Shown here one piece after another: positions 24,668-34,975 of a stretch of DNA of 64,000 bases; within the stretch, counting starts at the first letter, position 1; every line of letters starts with the position of its first letter. The position numbers and the translations under genes are program-made. The stretch is from Embiotoca jacksoni (taxonomy: Eukaryota; Chordata; Actinopteri; Embiotocidae). The stretch lies in NCBI GenBank assembly GCA_022577435.1, contig JAKOON010000007.1, positions 23,271,263-23,335,262 on the forward strand, written 5' to 3'. A model generated the notes under the pieces. It ran no database searches and had not been told where the DNA came from. It was given only the letters and a program-made list of their open reading frames with translations.

Positions 24668-25396
24668 CAGTGCATCCGGAAAGTATTCACAGCGCTTCAC
24701 TTTTTCCACATTTTGTTATATTACAGCCTTATTCCAAAATGGATTAAATTATTTTTTCCCCTCAAAATTCTACACACAATATCCCATAATGACAATGTGA
24801 AATAACACAATTTTTTTTAGAAATTTTTGCAAATTTTTTTTGATTTTGATTTTATACACTTTATTAATCCCCGAGGGGAAGTTTCTTCGCTACAGCAGGG
24901 GGGCTCTCAGGGTGGAGATGCTGCAACAGGCTGCCACTAGCGCGGCGCCAGGTAACCTGACCTGAGGTGCATGTTTTTGGATGATGGGACGAAGCCAGAG
25001 AACCCGGAGAGAACCCACGCAAGCACAGGGAGAACATGCAAACTCCGCACAGAAAGGCCCAGGACCGGATTCGAACCCCGAACCTTTTTTGCTGTGAGGT
25101 GACAGTGCTAACCACTGCACCACCGTGCCGTGATTAAAAATCAAAAACGAGAAAAAAAAAAATCACATTTACATAAGTATTCACAGCCTTTGCCATTACA
25201 CTCAAAATTGAGCTCAGGTGCATCCTGTTTCCTAGATTTGCAAACATTTTAAACAAACTATTTTCACTTTGTCATTATGGGATATTGTGTGTAGAATTTT
25301 GAGGAAAAAAATGAATTTAATCCATTTTGGAATAAAGCTGTGACATAACAAAATGTGGAAAAAGTGAAGCGCTGTGAATACTTTCCGGATGCACTG
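24668..25396. mobile_element. Tc1-derived non-autonomous element (MITE) with a SINE inside
   Basis: The ends are CAGTGCATCCGGAAAG in inverted orientation, flanked by TA on both sides (24666-24667 and 25397-25398). The inverted repeats are over 100 bp long and read CACAGCGCTTCACTTTTTCC on the inside. No transposase is present. Between the repeats lies a SINE (24841-25135), so the element was either a deletion derivative that later received a SINE or a composite. An inner GTGAATACTTATG motif near 25170 suggests the same IR/DR plan as the full Tc1 element. Confidence 0.85.
24841..25135 (-). mobile_element. tRNA-derived SINE, Mermaid/DANA-like head
   Basis: Read on the minus strand it starts GGCACGGTGGTGCAGTGG, has a GGTTCGAATCC box B at 25067-25077 and a GTTTGCATGTTCTCCCTG segment, all typical of the DANA/Mermaid group of fish SINEs. 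Its 3' part ends CCCCTCGGGGATTAATAAAG, a LINE-type tail, followed by AAAATC repeats. It lies inside the Tc1-derived MITE. The partner LINE is not identified. Confidence 0.75.
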
Positions 25397-25398
25397 TA

Positions 25399-25850
25399 CA
25401 TGTGGATTTCAGGGGAAAAAAATAAATAAACATTTCATCTTCTCCAAACATGCATATCCCAAGATGTTTCCTTTTAATATTAATGTATGAACCATCTATC
25501 ACATCTAACTCTCCAACGAAGGATTTTTAAAAGTGAATGTGAATATGCACACCTACGGAGTTCATTTCCAGCTTAAACTTAACAAACCACCAAAACAATT
25601 CTCAAACAATTTATGGTTTAAAAATTCAAAACAGCATTGACAAACTCGTGCTTTTTGTTTTGCAAACACAAAATTACCTATTAAAAAATACCACATTAAT
25701 AATTATGTCATGCTTTAGAAACATCACAGAAACATTGAAGATCCGACTAATGCTGAGGCTGATGACCTGACTAGAAGTCTCAGCGGTGTTTGCACCGTAC
25801 GGTAGAAAGAGTTGGTGCCTGAACCGCTGCTGGAGCTGGAGCTGACCGAT
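25399..25850. other. No gene recognised
   Basis: Short AT-rich spacer before the 8-bp array. Confidence 0.5.
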
Positions 25851-26815
25851 GTAGTGATGTAGTGTAGTGGTGTAGTGGTGTAGCAGTATAAGGTTGTAGC
25901 AGTGTAGTGATGTAGTGACATAGGTATGTACTGATGTGATGATGTAGCGGTATAGAAGTGTAGCAATGTAGGGGTGTAGCAGTGTAGTGGTATAACGGTG
26001 TAGTGGTGTAGCAGTGTAGGGGTGTAGCGATCTAGCAGTGCAGTGGTGTAGCGGAGTAGTGATGTAGCGGTGTAGTAGTGTAGGGGTGTATCAATGTAGT
26101 GGTGTAGTGTTGTAGTAGTGTAGTGATGTAGCGATGTAGTGGTGTAGCCGTGTAGCAGTGTAGCAGTTCTTGGTGTAGTAGTGTAGTGGTGTAGAAGTGT
26201 AGGGCAGTAGCGATGTAACTGTGTAGTGTTGAAATGGCGTAGCCTTGTAGCGGTGTACTGATGTAGCGGTGTACTGGTATAGCGGTGTAGTGATGTAGTG
26301 GTGTAGCGGTGTAGTAGTGTAGTAGTGTAGTGGTGTAGCAGTATAGAGGTTTTTGGTGTAGTGGTGTAGAAGTGTAGGGTAGTAGCGATGTAGCGGTGTA
26401 GTAGTGTAGCGTGTAGTCGTGTAGAATGTAGTAGTGGTGTAGCGGTGTAGTGTTGTAGCAGAGTAGTGATGTAGCGGTGTAGTGGTGTAGCAGTGTAGTG
26501 TTGTAGTAGTGTAGTGGTGTAGCAGTATAGTGTTTTTTGGTGTAGTAGTGTAGTGGTGTAGAAGTGTAGGGTAGTAGCGATGTAGCTGTGTAGGGGTGTA
26601 GTAATGTAGCGATGTAGTGTTGTAGTGGTGTAGTGATGTAGCGGTGTAACGGTGTAGTGGTGTAGCAGTGCAGTGTTGTAGCAGAGTAGCGACGTAGCGG
26701 TGTAGCAGTGTAGTGTTGTAGCGGTGTGGCGATGTAGCGGTGTAATGGTGTAGTGGTGTAGGGGTGTAGCGGTGCAATGTTGTAGCAGAGTAGTGATGTA
26801 GCGGTGTCACAATCA
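25851..26815 (-). repeat. 8-bp minisatellite (TGTAGTGG/TGTAGCGG), about 1 kb
   Basis: About 120 copies of an 8-bp unit TGTAGYRG with drift. Read on the minus strand (CTACACCA units) it has no stop in two frames, giving open frames of 280 and 242 codons that spell rotations of HYTTTPLH. Larger repeats are visible: the GTTTTTGGTGTAG variant recurs near 26350 and 26532 with similar surroundings, about 180 bp apart. I treat the frames as by-products of the array. Confidence 0.92.
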
Positions 26816-27137
26816 GCAATTAAACCATCCAGATACTTATCTTCTACCTGTGTTGTCCTTACTACTATCACCACAACTTATATTGTGAAACAGCATTGTG
26901 AAATAATTCTTCCACCTTCTGTGTTGGAGCTCTAACTGAAAAATGAATGGTGATGGCCTGTTAACACAACATGAATGTTTAGTCTTTTCAATTTCACAGT
27001 TATGGTAAATAACACCCCTAATGCTTATCATGCGCATGAAATGATTTATTTTACATCTAGGATGTTTTAGATTTGCACAAATTTACTACCTGTGTAAGAT
27101 AATTTGTAGAAATGTATCTGAGTAGTAAGAGTAAAGC
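26816..27137. other. No gene recognised
   Basis: Short AT-rich spacer. Confidence 0.5.
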
Positions 27138-27443
27138 TTTGTGACCCTCTCACTGTGAGCTGGAACTGTTGCTCAGTAATGCACAGTGACCTCTGTAGGA
27201 GCAGCTTTAACTCAGGATGCTGCTGCAGGTCCTTCTACAACTTCTCTATTGGATTGAGGTCAACGTTCTTTGGCTGATCAATGTGTGTGCTTTGGGGTCG
27301 CTGTCTTGCTTCATGACCCACTTTCTCTTGAGATTCAGTTTACTGACAGATGTCCTGACATTTTCCTCGAGAAATTGCTGGTATAATTCAGAGTTCATTG
27401 TCCCATCAATGATGGACAGCTGTCTTGGTCCAGATGCAGCAAT
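27138..27443 (-). pseudogene. Tc1-like transposase fragment, C-terminal part, broken
   Basis: On the minus strand the frame from 27452 reads AASGPRQLSIIDGTMNSELY..., then KRKWVMKQDSDPK, which matches the region around the second catalytic Asp of Tc1 transposases. A frameshift follows, after which DLNPIEKL with the catalytic Glu and further Tc1-like sequence can be read in another frame to a stop. The upstream part of the gene is missing and ATR-4 starts at the break. It is a dead remnant of a different Tc1 family from the one at 2.5 kb. Confidence 0.75.
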
Positions 27444-27739
27444 GTCAATCAAAAAAACACGCCCCCAAAAACAGGTCTTCTTGAATCTTCTTTTCTAATG
27501 AATGAGGGATTATTTTCAGATGGACCTCCAGAAAACTAATAAGAAGGAGTGACTTTAGCTAACAACACCGAGATAACTGATGGACACATTTTATTCACTT
27601 TGGATTTGATGAGAGAAGTTGAATGGGAGTCTATGGAGCCGGAGGCTTTTTGGAGCCGACCTCTAGTGGCACTCGCTGGTATTGCAGCTGAAGACACTTC
27701 TGGATCAGAACCATTTTACAGACCTGAAGCTACGAACTC
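27444..27739 (+). mobile_element. ATR-4: strongly 5'-shortened copy leading into array 2
   Basis: It begins at TGTCAATCAAA, about 190 bp further into the element than ATR-3, and is then almost identical to the other copies to the tail. Different 5' start points with a constant 3' end are what target-primed reverse transcription produces, although other explanations exist. Its 5' edge abuts the Tc1 transposase remnant. The tail runs directly into array 2. Confidence 0.75.
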
Positions 27740-30700
27740 TTTTATATCCAGTCTGTGTTTTATATCCAGTTTATGTTTTATATCCAGTTTGTGTTTTATA
27801 TCCAGTTTGTGTTTTATATCCAGTCTGTTTTATATCCAGTCTGTGTTTTATATCCAGTCTGTTTTATATCCAGTGTGTGTTTTATATCTAGTCAGTTTTA
27901 TATCCAGTTCATGTTTTATATGCAGTTTGTTTTATATCCAGTCTGTAGTTTTATATCCAGTCTATGTTTTATAGCCAGTCTATGTTTTATAGCCAGTCTA
28001 TGTTTTATAGCCAGTCCATGTTTTATATGCAGTCTGTTTTATATCCAGTCTGTTTTATATCCAGTCTGTGTTTTATATCCAGTCTGTTTTATATCCAGTG
28101 TGTGTTTTATATCTAGTCAGTTTTATATCCAGTTCATGTTTTATATGCAGTTTGTTTTATATCCAGTCTGTAGTTTTATATCCAGTCTGTTTTATAGCCA
28201 GTCTATGTTTTATAGCCAGTCCATGTTTTATATGCAGTCTGTTTTATATCCAGTCTATGTTTTATATCCAGTCTGTAGTTTTATAGCCAGTCTATGTTTT
28301 ATAGCCAGTCTATGTTTTATATCCAGTTCATGTTTTATATGCAGTTTGTTTTATATCCAGTCTGTAGTTTTATATCCAGTCTGTGTTTTATATCCAGTCT
28401 GTTTTATATCCAGTCTGTTTTATATCCAGTCTGTAGTTGTATATCCAGTTCATGTTTTATATCCAGTCTGTAGTTTTATATCCAGTCTGTTTTATATTCA
28501 GTCTGTTTTATATTCAGTCTGTGTTTTATATCCAGTCTGTTTTATATCCAGTCTGTGTTTTATATCCAGTCTATGTTTTATATCCAGTCTGTTTTATGTC
28601 CAGTCTGTTTTATATCCAGTCTGTTTTATATCAAGTCTGTGCTTTATATCCAGTCTATGTTTTATATCCAGTCTGTGTTTTATATCCAGTCTGTTTTATA
28701 TCCAGTCTGTTTTATATCCAGTCTGTGTTTTATATCCAGTCAATGTTTTATAGCCAGTCTATGTTTTATAGCCAGTCCATGTTTTATATGCAGTTTGTTT
28801 TATATCCAGTCTATGTTTTATATCCAGTCTGTTTTATATCTAGTCTATGTTTTATATCCAGTCTGTAGTTTTATATCCAGTCTGTTTTATATTCAGTCTG
28901 TGTTTTATATCCAGTCTATGTTTTATAGCCAGTCTATGTTTTATAGCCAGTCTATGTTTTATATCCAGTCTGTTTTATATCTAGTCTGTGTTTTATATCC
29001 AGTCTGTTTTATATCCAGTCTGTTTTATATCCAGTCTGTTTTATATCCAGTCTGTGTTGTATATCCAGTCTATGTTTTATAGCCAGTCTATGTTTTATAG
29101 CCAGTCTATGTTTTATATCCAGTCTATGTTTTATATCCAGTCTGTAGTTTTATATCCAGTCTGTTTTATATTCAGTCTGTGTTTTATATCCAGTCTATGT
29201 TTTATATCCAGTCTATGTTTTATAGCCAGTCTATGTTTTATATCCAGTCTGTAGTTTTATATCCAGTCTATGTTTTATATCCAGTCTGTTTTATATCCAG
29301 TCTATGTTTTATATCCAGTCTGTTTTATATCCAGTCTATGTTTTATATCCAGTCTGTGTTTTATATCCAGTCTGTAGTTTTATATCCAGTCTATGTTTTA
29401 TATCCAGTCTGTTTTATATCCAGTCTATGTTTTATATCCAGTCTGTTTTATATCCAGTCTATGTTTTATATCCAGTCTGTGTTTTGCATCCAGTCTGTGT
29501 TTTATATCCAGTCTATGTTTTATATCCAGTCTGTGTTTTGCATCCAGTCTGTAGTTTTATATCCAGTCTATGTTATATATCCAGTCTGTTTTATATCCAG
29601 TCTATGTTTTATATCCAGTCTGTTTTATATCCAGTCTATGTTTTATATCCAGACTGTGTTTTATATCCAGTCTGTGTTTTATATCCAGTCTGTGTTTTAT
29701 ATCCAGTCTGTAGTTTTATATCCAGTCTATGTTTTATATCCAGTCTGTTTTATATCCAGTCTATGTTTTATAGCCAGTCTATGTTTTATAGCCAGTCTAT
29801 GTTTTATATCCAGTCTATGTTTTATAGCCAGTCTATGTTTTATATCCAGTCTATGTTTTATATCCAGTCTATGTTTTATATCCAGTCTGTAGTTTTATAT
29901 CCAGTCTGTTTTATATCCAGTCTGTTTTATATCCAGTCTGTTTGATATCCAGTCTGTGTTTTATATCCAGTCTATGTTTTATAGCCAGTCTATGTTTTAT
30001 AGCCAGTCTATGTTTTATATCCAGTCTATGTTTTATAGCCAGTCTGTTTTATATCCAGTCTATGTTTTATATCCAGTCTGTAGTTTTATATCCAGTCTAT
30101 GTTTTATATCCAGTCTATGTTTTATAGCCAGTCTATGTTTTATATCCAGTCTGTAGTTTTATATCCAGTCTATGTTTTATATCCAGTCTGTTTTATATCC
30201 AGTCTATGTTTTATATCCAGTCTGTTTTATATCCAGTCTATGTTTTATATCCAGTCTGTGTTTTATATCCAGTCTGTAGTTTTATATCCAGTCTATGTTT
30301 TATATCCAGTCTGTTTTATATCCAGTCTATGTTTTATATCCAGTCTGTTTTATATCCAGTCTATGTTTTATATCCAGTCTGTGTTTTATATCCAGTCTGT
30401 TTTATATCCAGTCTGTTTTATATCCAGTCTGTAGTTTTATATCCAGTCTATGTTTTATATCCAGTCTGTGTTTTGCATCCAGTCTGTGTTTTATATCCAG
30501 TCTATGTTTTATAGCCAGTCTATGTTTTATATCCAGTCTGTAGTTTTATATCCAGTCTATGTTTTATATCCAGTCTGTTTTATATCCAGTCTATGTTTTA
30601 TATCCAGTCTGTTTTATATCCAGTCTATGTTTTATATCCAGTCTGTGTTTTATATCCAGTCTGTAGTTTTATATCCAGTCTATGTTTTATATCCAGTCTG

Positions 30701-32485
30701 TTTTATATCCAGTCTATGTTTTATATCCAGTCTGTTTTATATCCAGTCTATGTTTTATATCCAGTCTGTGTTTTATATCCAGTCTGTTTTATATCCAGTC
30801 TGTTTTATATCCAGTCTGTAGTTTTATATCCAGTCTATGTTTTATATCCAGTCTGTGTTTTGCATCCAGTCTGTGTTTTATATCCAGTCTATGTTTTATA
30901 TCCAGTCTGTGTTTTGCATCCAGTCTGTAGTTTTATATCCAGTCTATGTTTTATATCCAGTCTGTTTTATATCCAGTCTATGTTTTATATCCAGTCTGTT
31001 TTATATCCAGTCTATGTTTTATATCCAGACTGTGTTTTATATCCAGTCTGTGTTTTATATCCAGTCTGTGTTTTATATCCAGTCTGTAGTTTTATATCCA
31101 GTCTATGTTTTATATCCAGTCTGTTTTATATCCAGTCTATGTTTTATATCCAGTCTGTGTTTTATATCCAGTCTGTGTTTTATATCCAGTCTGTTTTATA
31201 TCCAGTCTGTAGTTTTATATCCAGTCTGTGTTTTATATCCAGTCTATGTTTTATATCCAGTCTGTTTTATATCCAGTCTGTGTTTTATATCCAGTCTATG
31301 TTTTATATCCAGTTTATGTTTTATATCCAGTCTGTTTTATATCCAGTCTATGTTTTATATCCAGTCTGTGTTTTATATCCAGTCTGTGTTTTATATCCAT
31401 TCTGTGTTTTATATCCAGTCTGTGTTTTATATCCAGTCTGTAGTTTTATATCCAGTCTATGTTTTATATACAGTCTGTTTTATATCCAGTCTATGTTTTA
31501 TATCCAGTCTGTGTTTTATATCCAGTCTGTTTTATATCCAGTCTGTTTTATATCCAGTCTGTTTTATATCCAGTCTGTGTTTTATATCCAGTCTGTTTTA
31601 TATCCAGTCTGTTTCATATCCAGTTTATGTTTTATATACAGTCTGTGTTTTATATCCAGTCTGTGGTTTTATATCCAGTCTGTGTTTTATATCCAGTCTG
31701 TGTTTTATATCCAGTCTGTGTTTTATATCCAGTCTATGTTTTATATCCAGTCTGTGTTTTATATCCAGTCTGTTTTATATCCAGTCTGTGTTTTATATCC
31801 AGTCTGTTTTATATCCAGTCTGTTTTATATCCAGTCTGTAGTTTTATATCCAGTCTGTGTTTTATATCCAGTCTATGTTTTATATCCAGTCTGTTTTATA
31901 TCCAGTCTGTGTTTTATATCCAGTCTGTGTTTTATATCCAGTCTGTGTTTTATATCCAGTCTGTTTTATATCCAGTCTGTTTTATATCCAGTCTGTAGTT
32001 TTATATCCAGTCTGTGTTTTATATCCAGTCTATGTTTTATATCCAGTCTGTGTTTTATATCCAGTCTGTTTCATATCCAGTTTATGTTTTATATCCAGTC
32101 TGTGTTTTATATCCAGTCTGTTTTATATCCAGTCTGTTTTATATCCAGTCTGTTTCATATCCAGTTTATGTTTTATATACAGTCTGTGTTTTATATCCAG
32201 TCTGTTTTATATCCAGTCTGTTTTATATCCAGTCTGTGTTTTATATCCAGTCTGTTTCATATCCAGTTTATGTTTTATATCCAGTCTGTGTTTTATATCC
32301 AGTCTGTTTTATATCCAGTCTGTGTTTTATATCCAGTCTGTGTTTTATATCCAGTCTGTTTTATATCCAGTCTATGTTTTATATCCAGTCTGTGTTTTAT
32401 ATCCAGTCTGTTTCATATCCAGTTTATATTTTATAGACAGTCTGTAAGTTTTTCATCCAGTCTGTATTTTATAACAAGTCTGTGT
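27740..32485 (+). repeat. Array 2: ATR tail minisatellite, 4.7 kb
   Basis: About 270 copies of the 16/18/19-bp unit TTTTATATCCAGTCTGTG. Its first part repeats the ordered rare variants of array 1. A higher-order repeat of 387 bp is visible, with blocks starting near 30150 and 30540 matching, including the TTTTGCATCCAG variant at about 30473 and 30860. The distal part uses other variants, for example GTTTCATATCCAG, about six times near 31610-32410. The last units decay near 32440-32485. The 664-codon frame at 30593-32587 is periodic and leaves the array only for its last 35 codons, so I do not call it a gene. Confidence 0.97.
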
Positions 32486-32830
32486 AATGGACTCATGAAA
32501 TTAATATCAACTGCTATGAGAGAGGCAGTTGCTTTGAAATTACCCTGGCTTCCTTTGCGATCTATGCATCTTGCTCTTGGTCTTTGATGGTACACCATTC
32601 CCAGATTTGGCAAAAATGGTCCTGAATTTCCTCCATGTTCACACAATCTGCCTGATTAGTGGAGTCCAAACTTTTTAGAGGTTTTTTTTTTTTTTTACCT
32701 TCACAGCCTGATGAGCATCAACACATCTTTTACTGGAGTTTTCAGAAATCTCCAACAAACATGTGCTGTGAATCTCAGAGCTCATTGATCTTTGTTCTTT
32801 AAATACAGCAGTGACCACTCCCACCTGATC
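32486..32830 (-). pseudogene. Probable N-terminal remnant of a Tc1-like transposase
   Basis: On the minus strand a heavily mutated reading gives PLIRQIV-TWRKFRTI followed by basic residues, which can be aligned to the first helix-turn-helix of Tc1 transposases (compare KSTVASIILKWKKFGTT in the intact copy at 2.5 kb). It has several stops. Together with 27138-27443, which is on the same strand and holds the C-terminal part, it would place ATR-4 and array 2 inside one old Tc1 element, with roughly 300 bp lost at the junction. The match is weak. Confidence 0.35.
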
Positions 32831-33489
32831 ATCGTCCCATTGTCTGAAAACACACTTTAAAATTAGCTGCTAATCCCGCAGGTTCACGTTCACGTGATAT
32901 CAGATATTTTTTTTCCAAAAGTATAGCATTTTACTTTCATTTGATTCTCTTTATGTACATTTAGGTTTTGTGGGAAAATCCGATGATGTTTAAGGTTTAA
33001 ATTTATGCAGAATTTCAAAGCACCATTGTTTGACCTAAACTGCGAGAGAAGGGTTTGTAAATAACGTGAGTTCAAACTGCACACATTCATGAATAATGGA
33101 GTGTTTCATTTTCTAAAGTTGGGTTGCATATACTTCTAAGGATATTTCCTTCTTGTGAAATGCCACTATGTCTTCTGCCGTAAAGCATCATCCGTTGCTC
33201 TTGGATACAGATCTGACAGCACATCATGCAGCATCCATCATATCCAAGGTGGTCTAAAATATCAACACATGGCTGTCAGTCTAATCCTGGTATAGGAAGG
33301 GAGGAGAGGGGAGGAGGGAGCAGAGCTGGGCTGGCTGGACATGATGGGATGTGATGCCTCTATCCACAGGTAAACGAGAGGGAGGGATCACAAAGCTCAG
33401 TGAACACAGCCGGGAGATGTCGGAGCACTTTGTGGCTCTGACAGACAGACTGTACCTATCTCACACACACACACCTTCAGTGGTGCTCT

Positions 33490-33491
<2 letters not shown>
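32831..33491. other. No gene recognised
   Basis: Unique-looking DNA. It has a purine-rich GGGAGGAGAGGGGAGGAGG stretch near 33299 and no coding content. Confidence 0.5.
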
Positions 33492-33588
<97 letters not shown>

Positions 33589-33610
33589 AGTGTGTGTGTG
33601 TGAGTGTGTG
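33492..33610 (+). repeat. (TG)n microsatellite, long
   Basis: About 118 bp of TG with late AG interruptions. Confidence 0.95.
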
Positions 33611-34200
33611 GTTACAAGAGAGGGGTGGGGGGCTGGATGGGTGATCTGAAAAGGTCTTGGCAGCTCAGGCCTGGTGTGTGTCTTCAAAGGTACATGTCAG
33701 TGTGTTTGAATATTTCTGTGTGCATTTATTGCTGAAGTGTATCAGTGACTAAGGAGGTGAACCGACAGACGGATGTTTGATCAAAGCTCAGTCAGAAATA
33801 TTCAGCCACATATAGGAACATTTCTGTGCTATAAATGACAAAAGTCTGTGATCCTTAATATGACATTTTGCACTGAGATCAGCCGAGCTGTTTGTCCTCC
33901 GTAAGGTCTGCAGTCACAATCTTTGGTCTCCACTATGACACCAGGTGTAATTTGAAAGAGCTCAGTTAACCCGTCAGAAACCATTCACAGCACATTATTT
34001 CTGATATTTCAGTGCTTTTAACCTGCAGGATGCACCGGTCACTTTACAACCCTCCTCCTCACCTCAGGTATGACTTAGATAAGGAACATTAAACCATCCA
34101 GCTCGTAACTTTTTCACATCGTAATGTCAACAATAACAAACACAAAATGTGTTTTTGTCATTTATGAAAGTTTATCATTTTGCTAAAATCCATAATATAT
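33611..34200. other. No gene recognised
   Basis: Unique-looking DNA with no recognisable feature. Confidence 0.5.
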
Positions 34201-34975
34201 CAGTCCCTCCTGGATTTCTGAAGTTTTTTTGTGATTGTTGCAATCAAAAACGTTTGATTTAGCATTTTTGCAAAATTGTGATGCAATTTGTGGAGTTTTA
34301 AGTGAGTTTTTTTGTGTAAAATTGCGAGAATTAAAAAAAATGACATGTTGAGAAAGAAATGTGACTTTTTTTTAATTACTACCTGATAAAGGAATACATA
34401 TGTAATCACTTCCTGTGATAATAATCATGCTGCAATCTTTTTTTATATATATTTATTGAACTTAGAGAACCGTGGACATAAAAGCTCCTAAAAGCTCCTA
34501 AAAGCTCCTAAAAGGTCCTAAAAGCTGCGTATGTTTCCAGAACAGAGCGTCTGTGACTGGAATATAGAAACAAGGACTACATCAGCTGTCAAAATAAGAG
34601 CTTTAGATGCTGTTTAATTCATGTTCATTCAACACATAGACCTGCTGGATGAAACCAACAAAGAGACGTCTCTGACAACTGGACGTGTGGAGAAAACTCA
34701 TTTAACATCCAGTAATATGGAATCACTTCCTCTGATCACAAACATTTAATCATCATTTTAATGTGAAGAACACATTTCCCACAAACCCCGTCACTTCCTC
34801 TTGTTCCGATTTCCTCCAGTGAAGAGTTTTATTTTAAAAGACTTACTCTATGCTGTAAGACTTTCAGCACAGCTTCTGATGATGACATTTTTTGCGTAAA
34901 AATTGCGGGCTCCAACAAATATTGCTGCATTTGCTTGAATTTAATCATTGCGATTGCAAAATGATGATTTCCTAT
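34201..34975. other. Possible dispersed repeat of unknown type
   Basis: The two ends resemble each other in inverted orientation: TTGTGATTGTTGCAATC-like sequence near 34231-34290 and TTTGCGTAAAAATTGCG ... CATTGCGATTGCAAAATG near 34890-34965. The left edge reads CAGTCCCTCCTGGATTTC, which resembles the start of a repeat common in fish. No transposase is present and no target duplication was found. Confidence 0.3.
34481..34528 (+). repeat. 10-bp short tandem repeat (AAAGCTCCTA)x5
   Basis: Four perfect or near-perfect copies and a partial fifth. Confidence 0.9.

Noticed and set aside
25067..25077. tRNA gene suggested by the GGTTCGAATCC box B
   Set aside because: No cloverleaf can be closed around it, and the flanks match a DANA/Mermaid-like SINE.
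30593..32587. 664-codon frame in array 2 as a gene
   Set aside because: It is the 16-19-bp tail unit read through. Other frames over the same DNA encode equivalent repeats, and the last 35 codons are unrelated flank.
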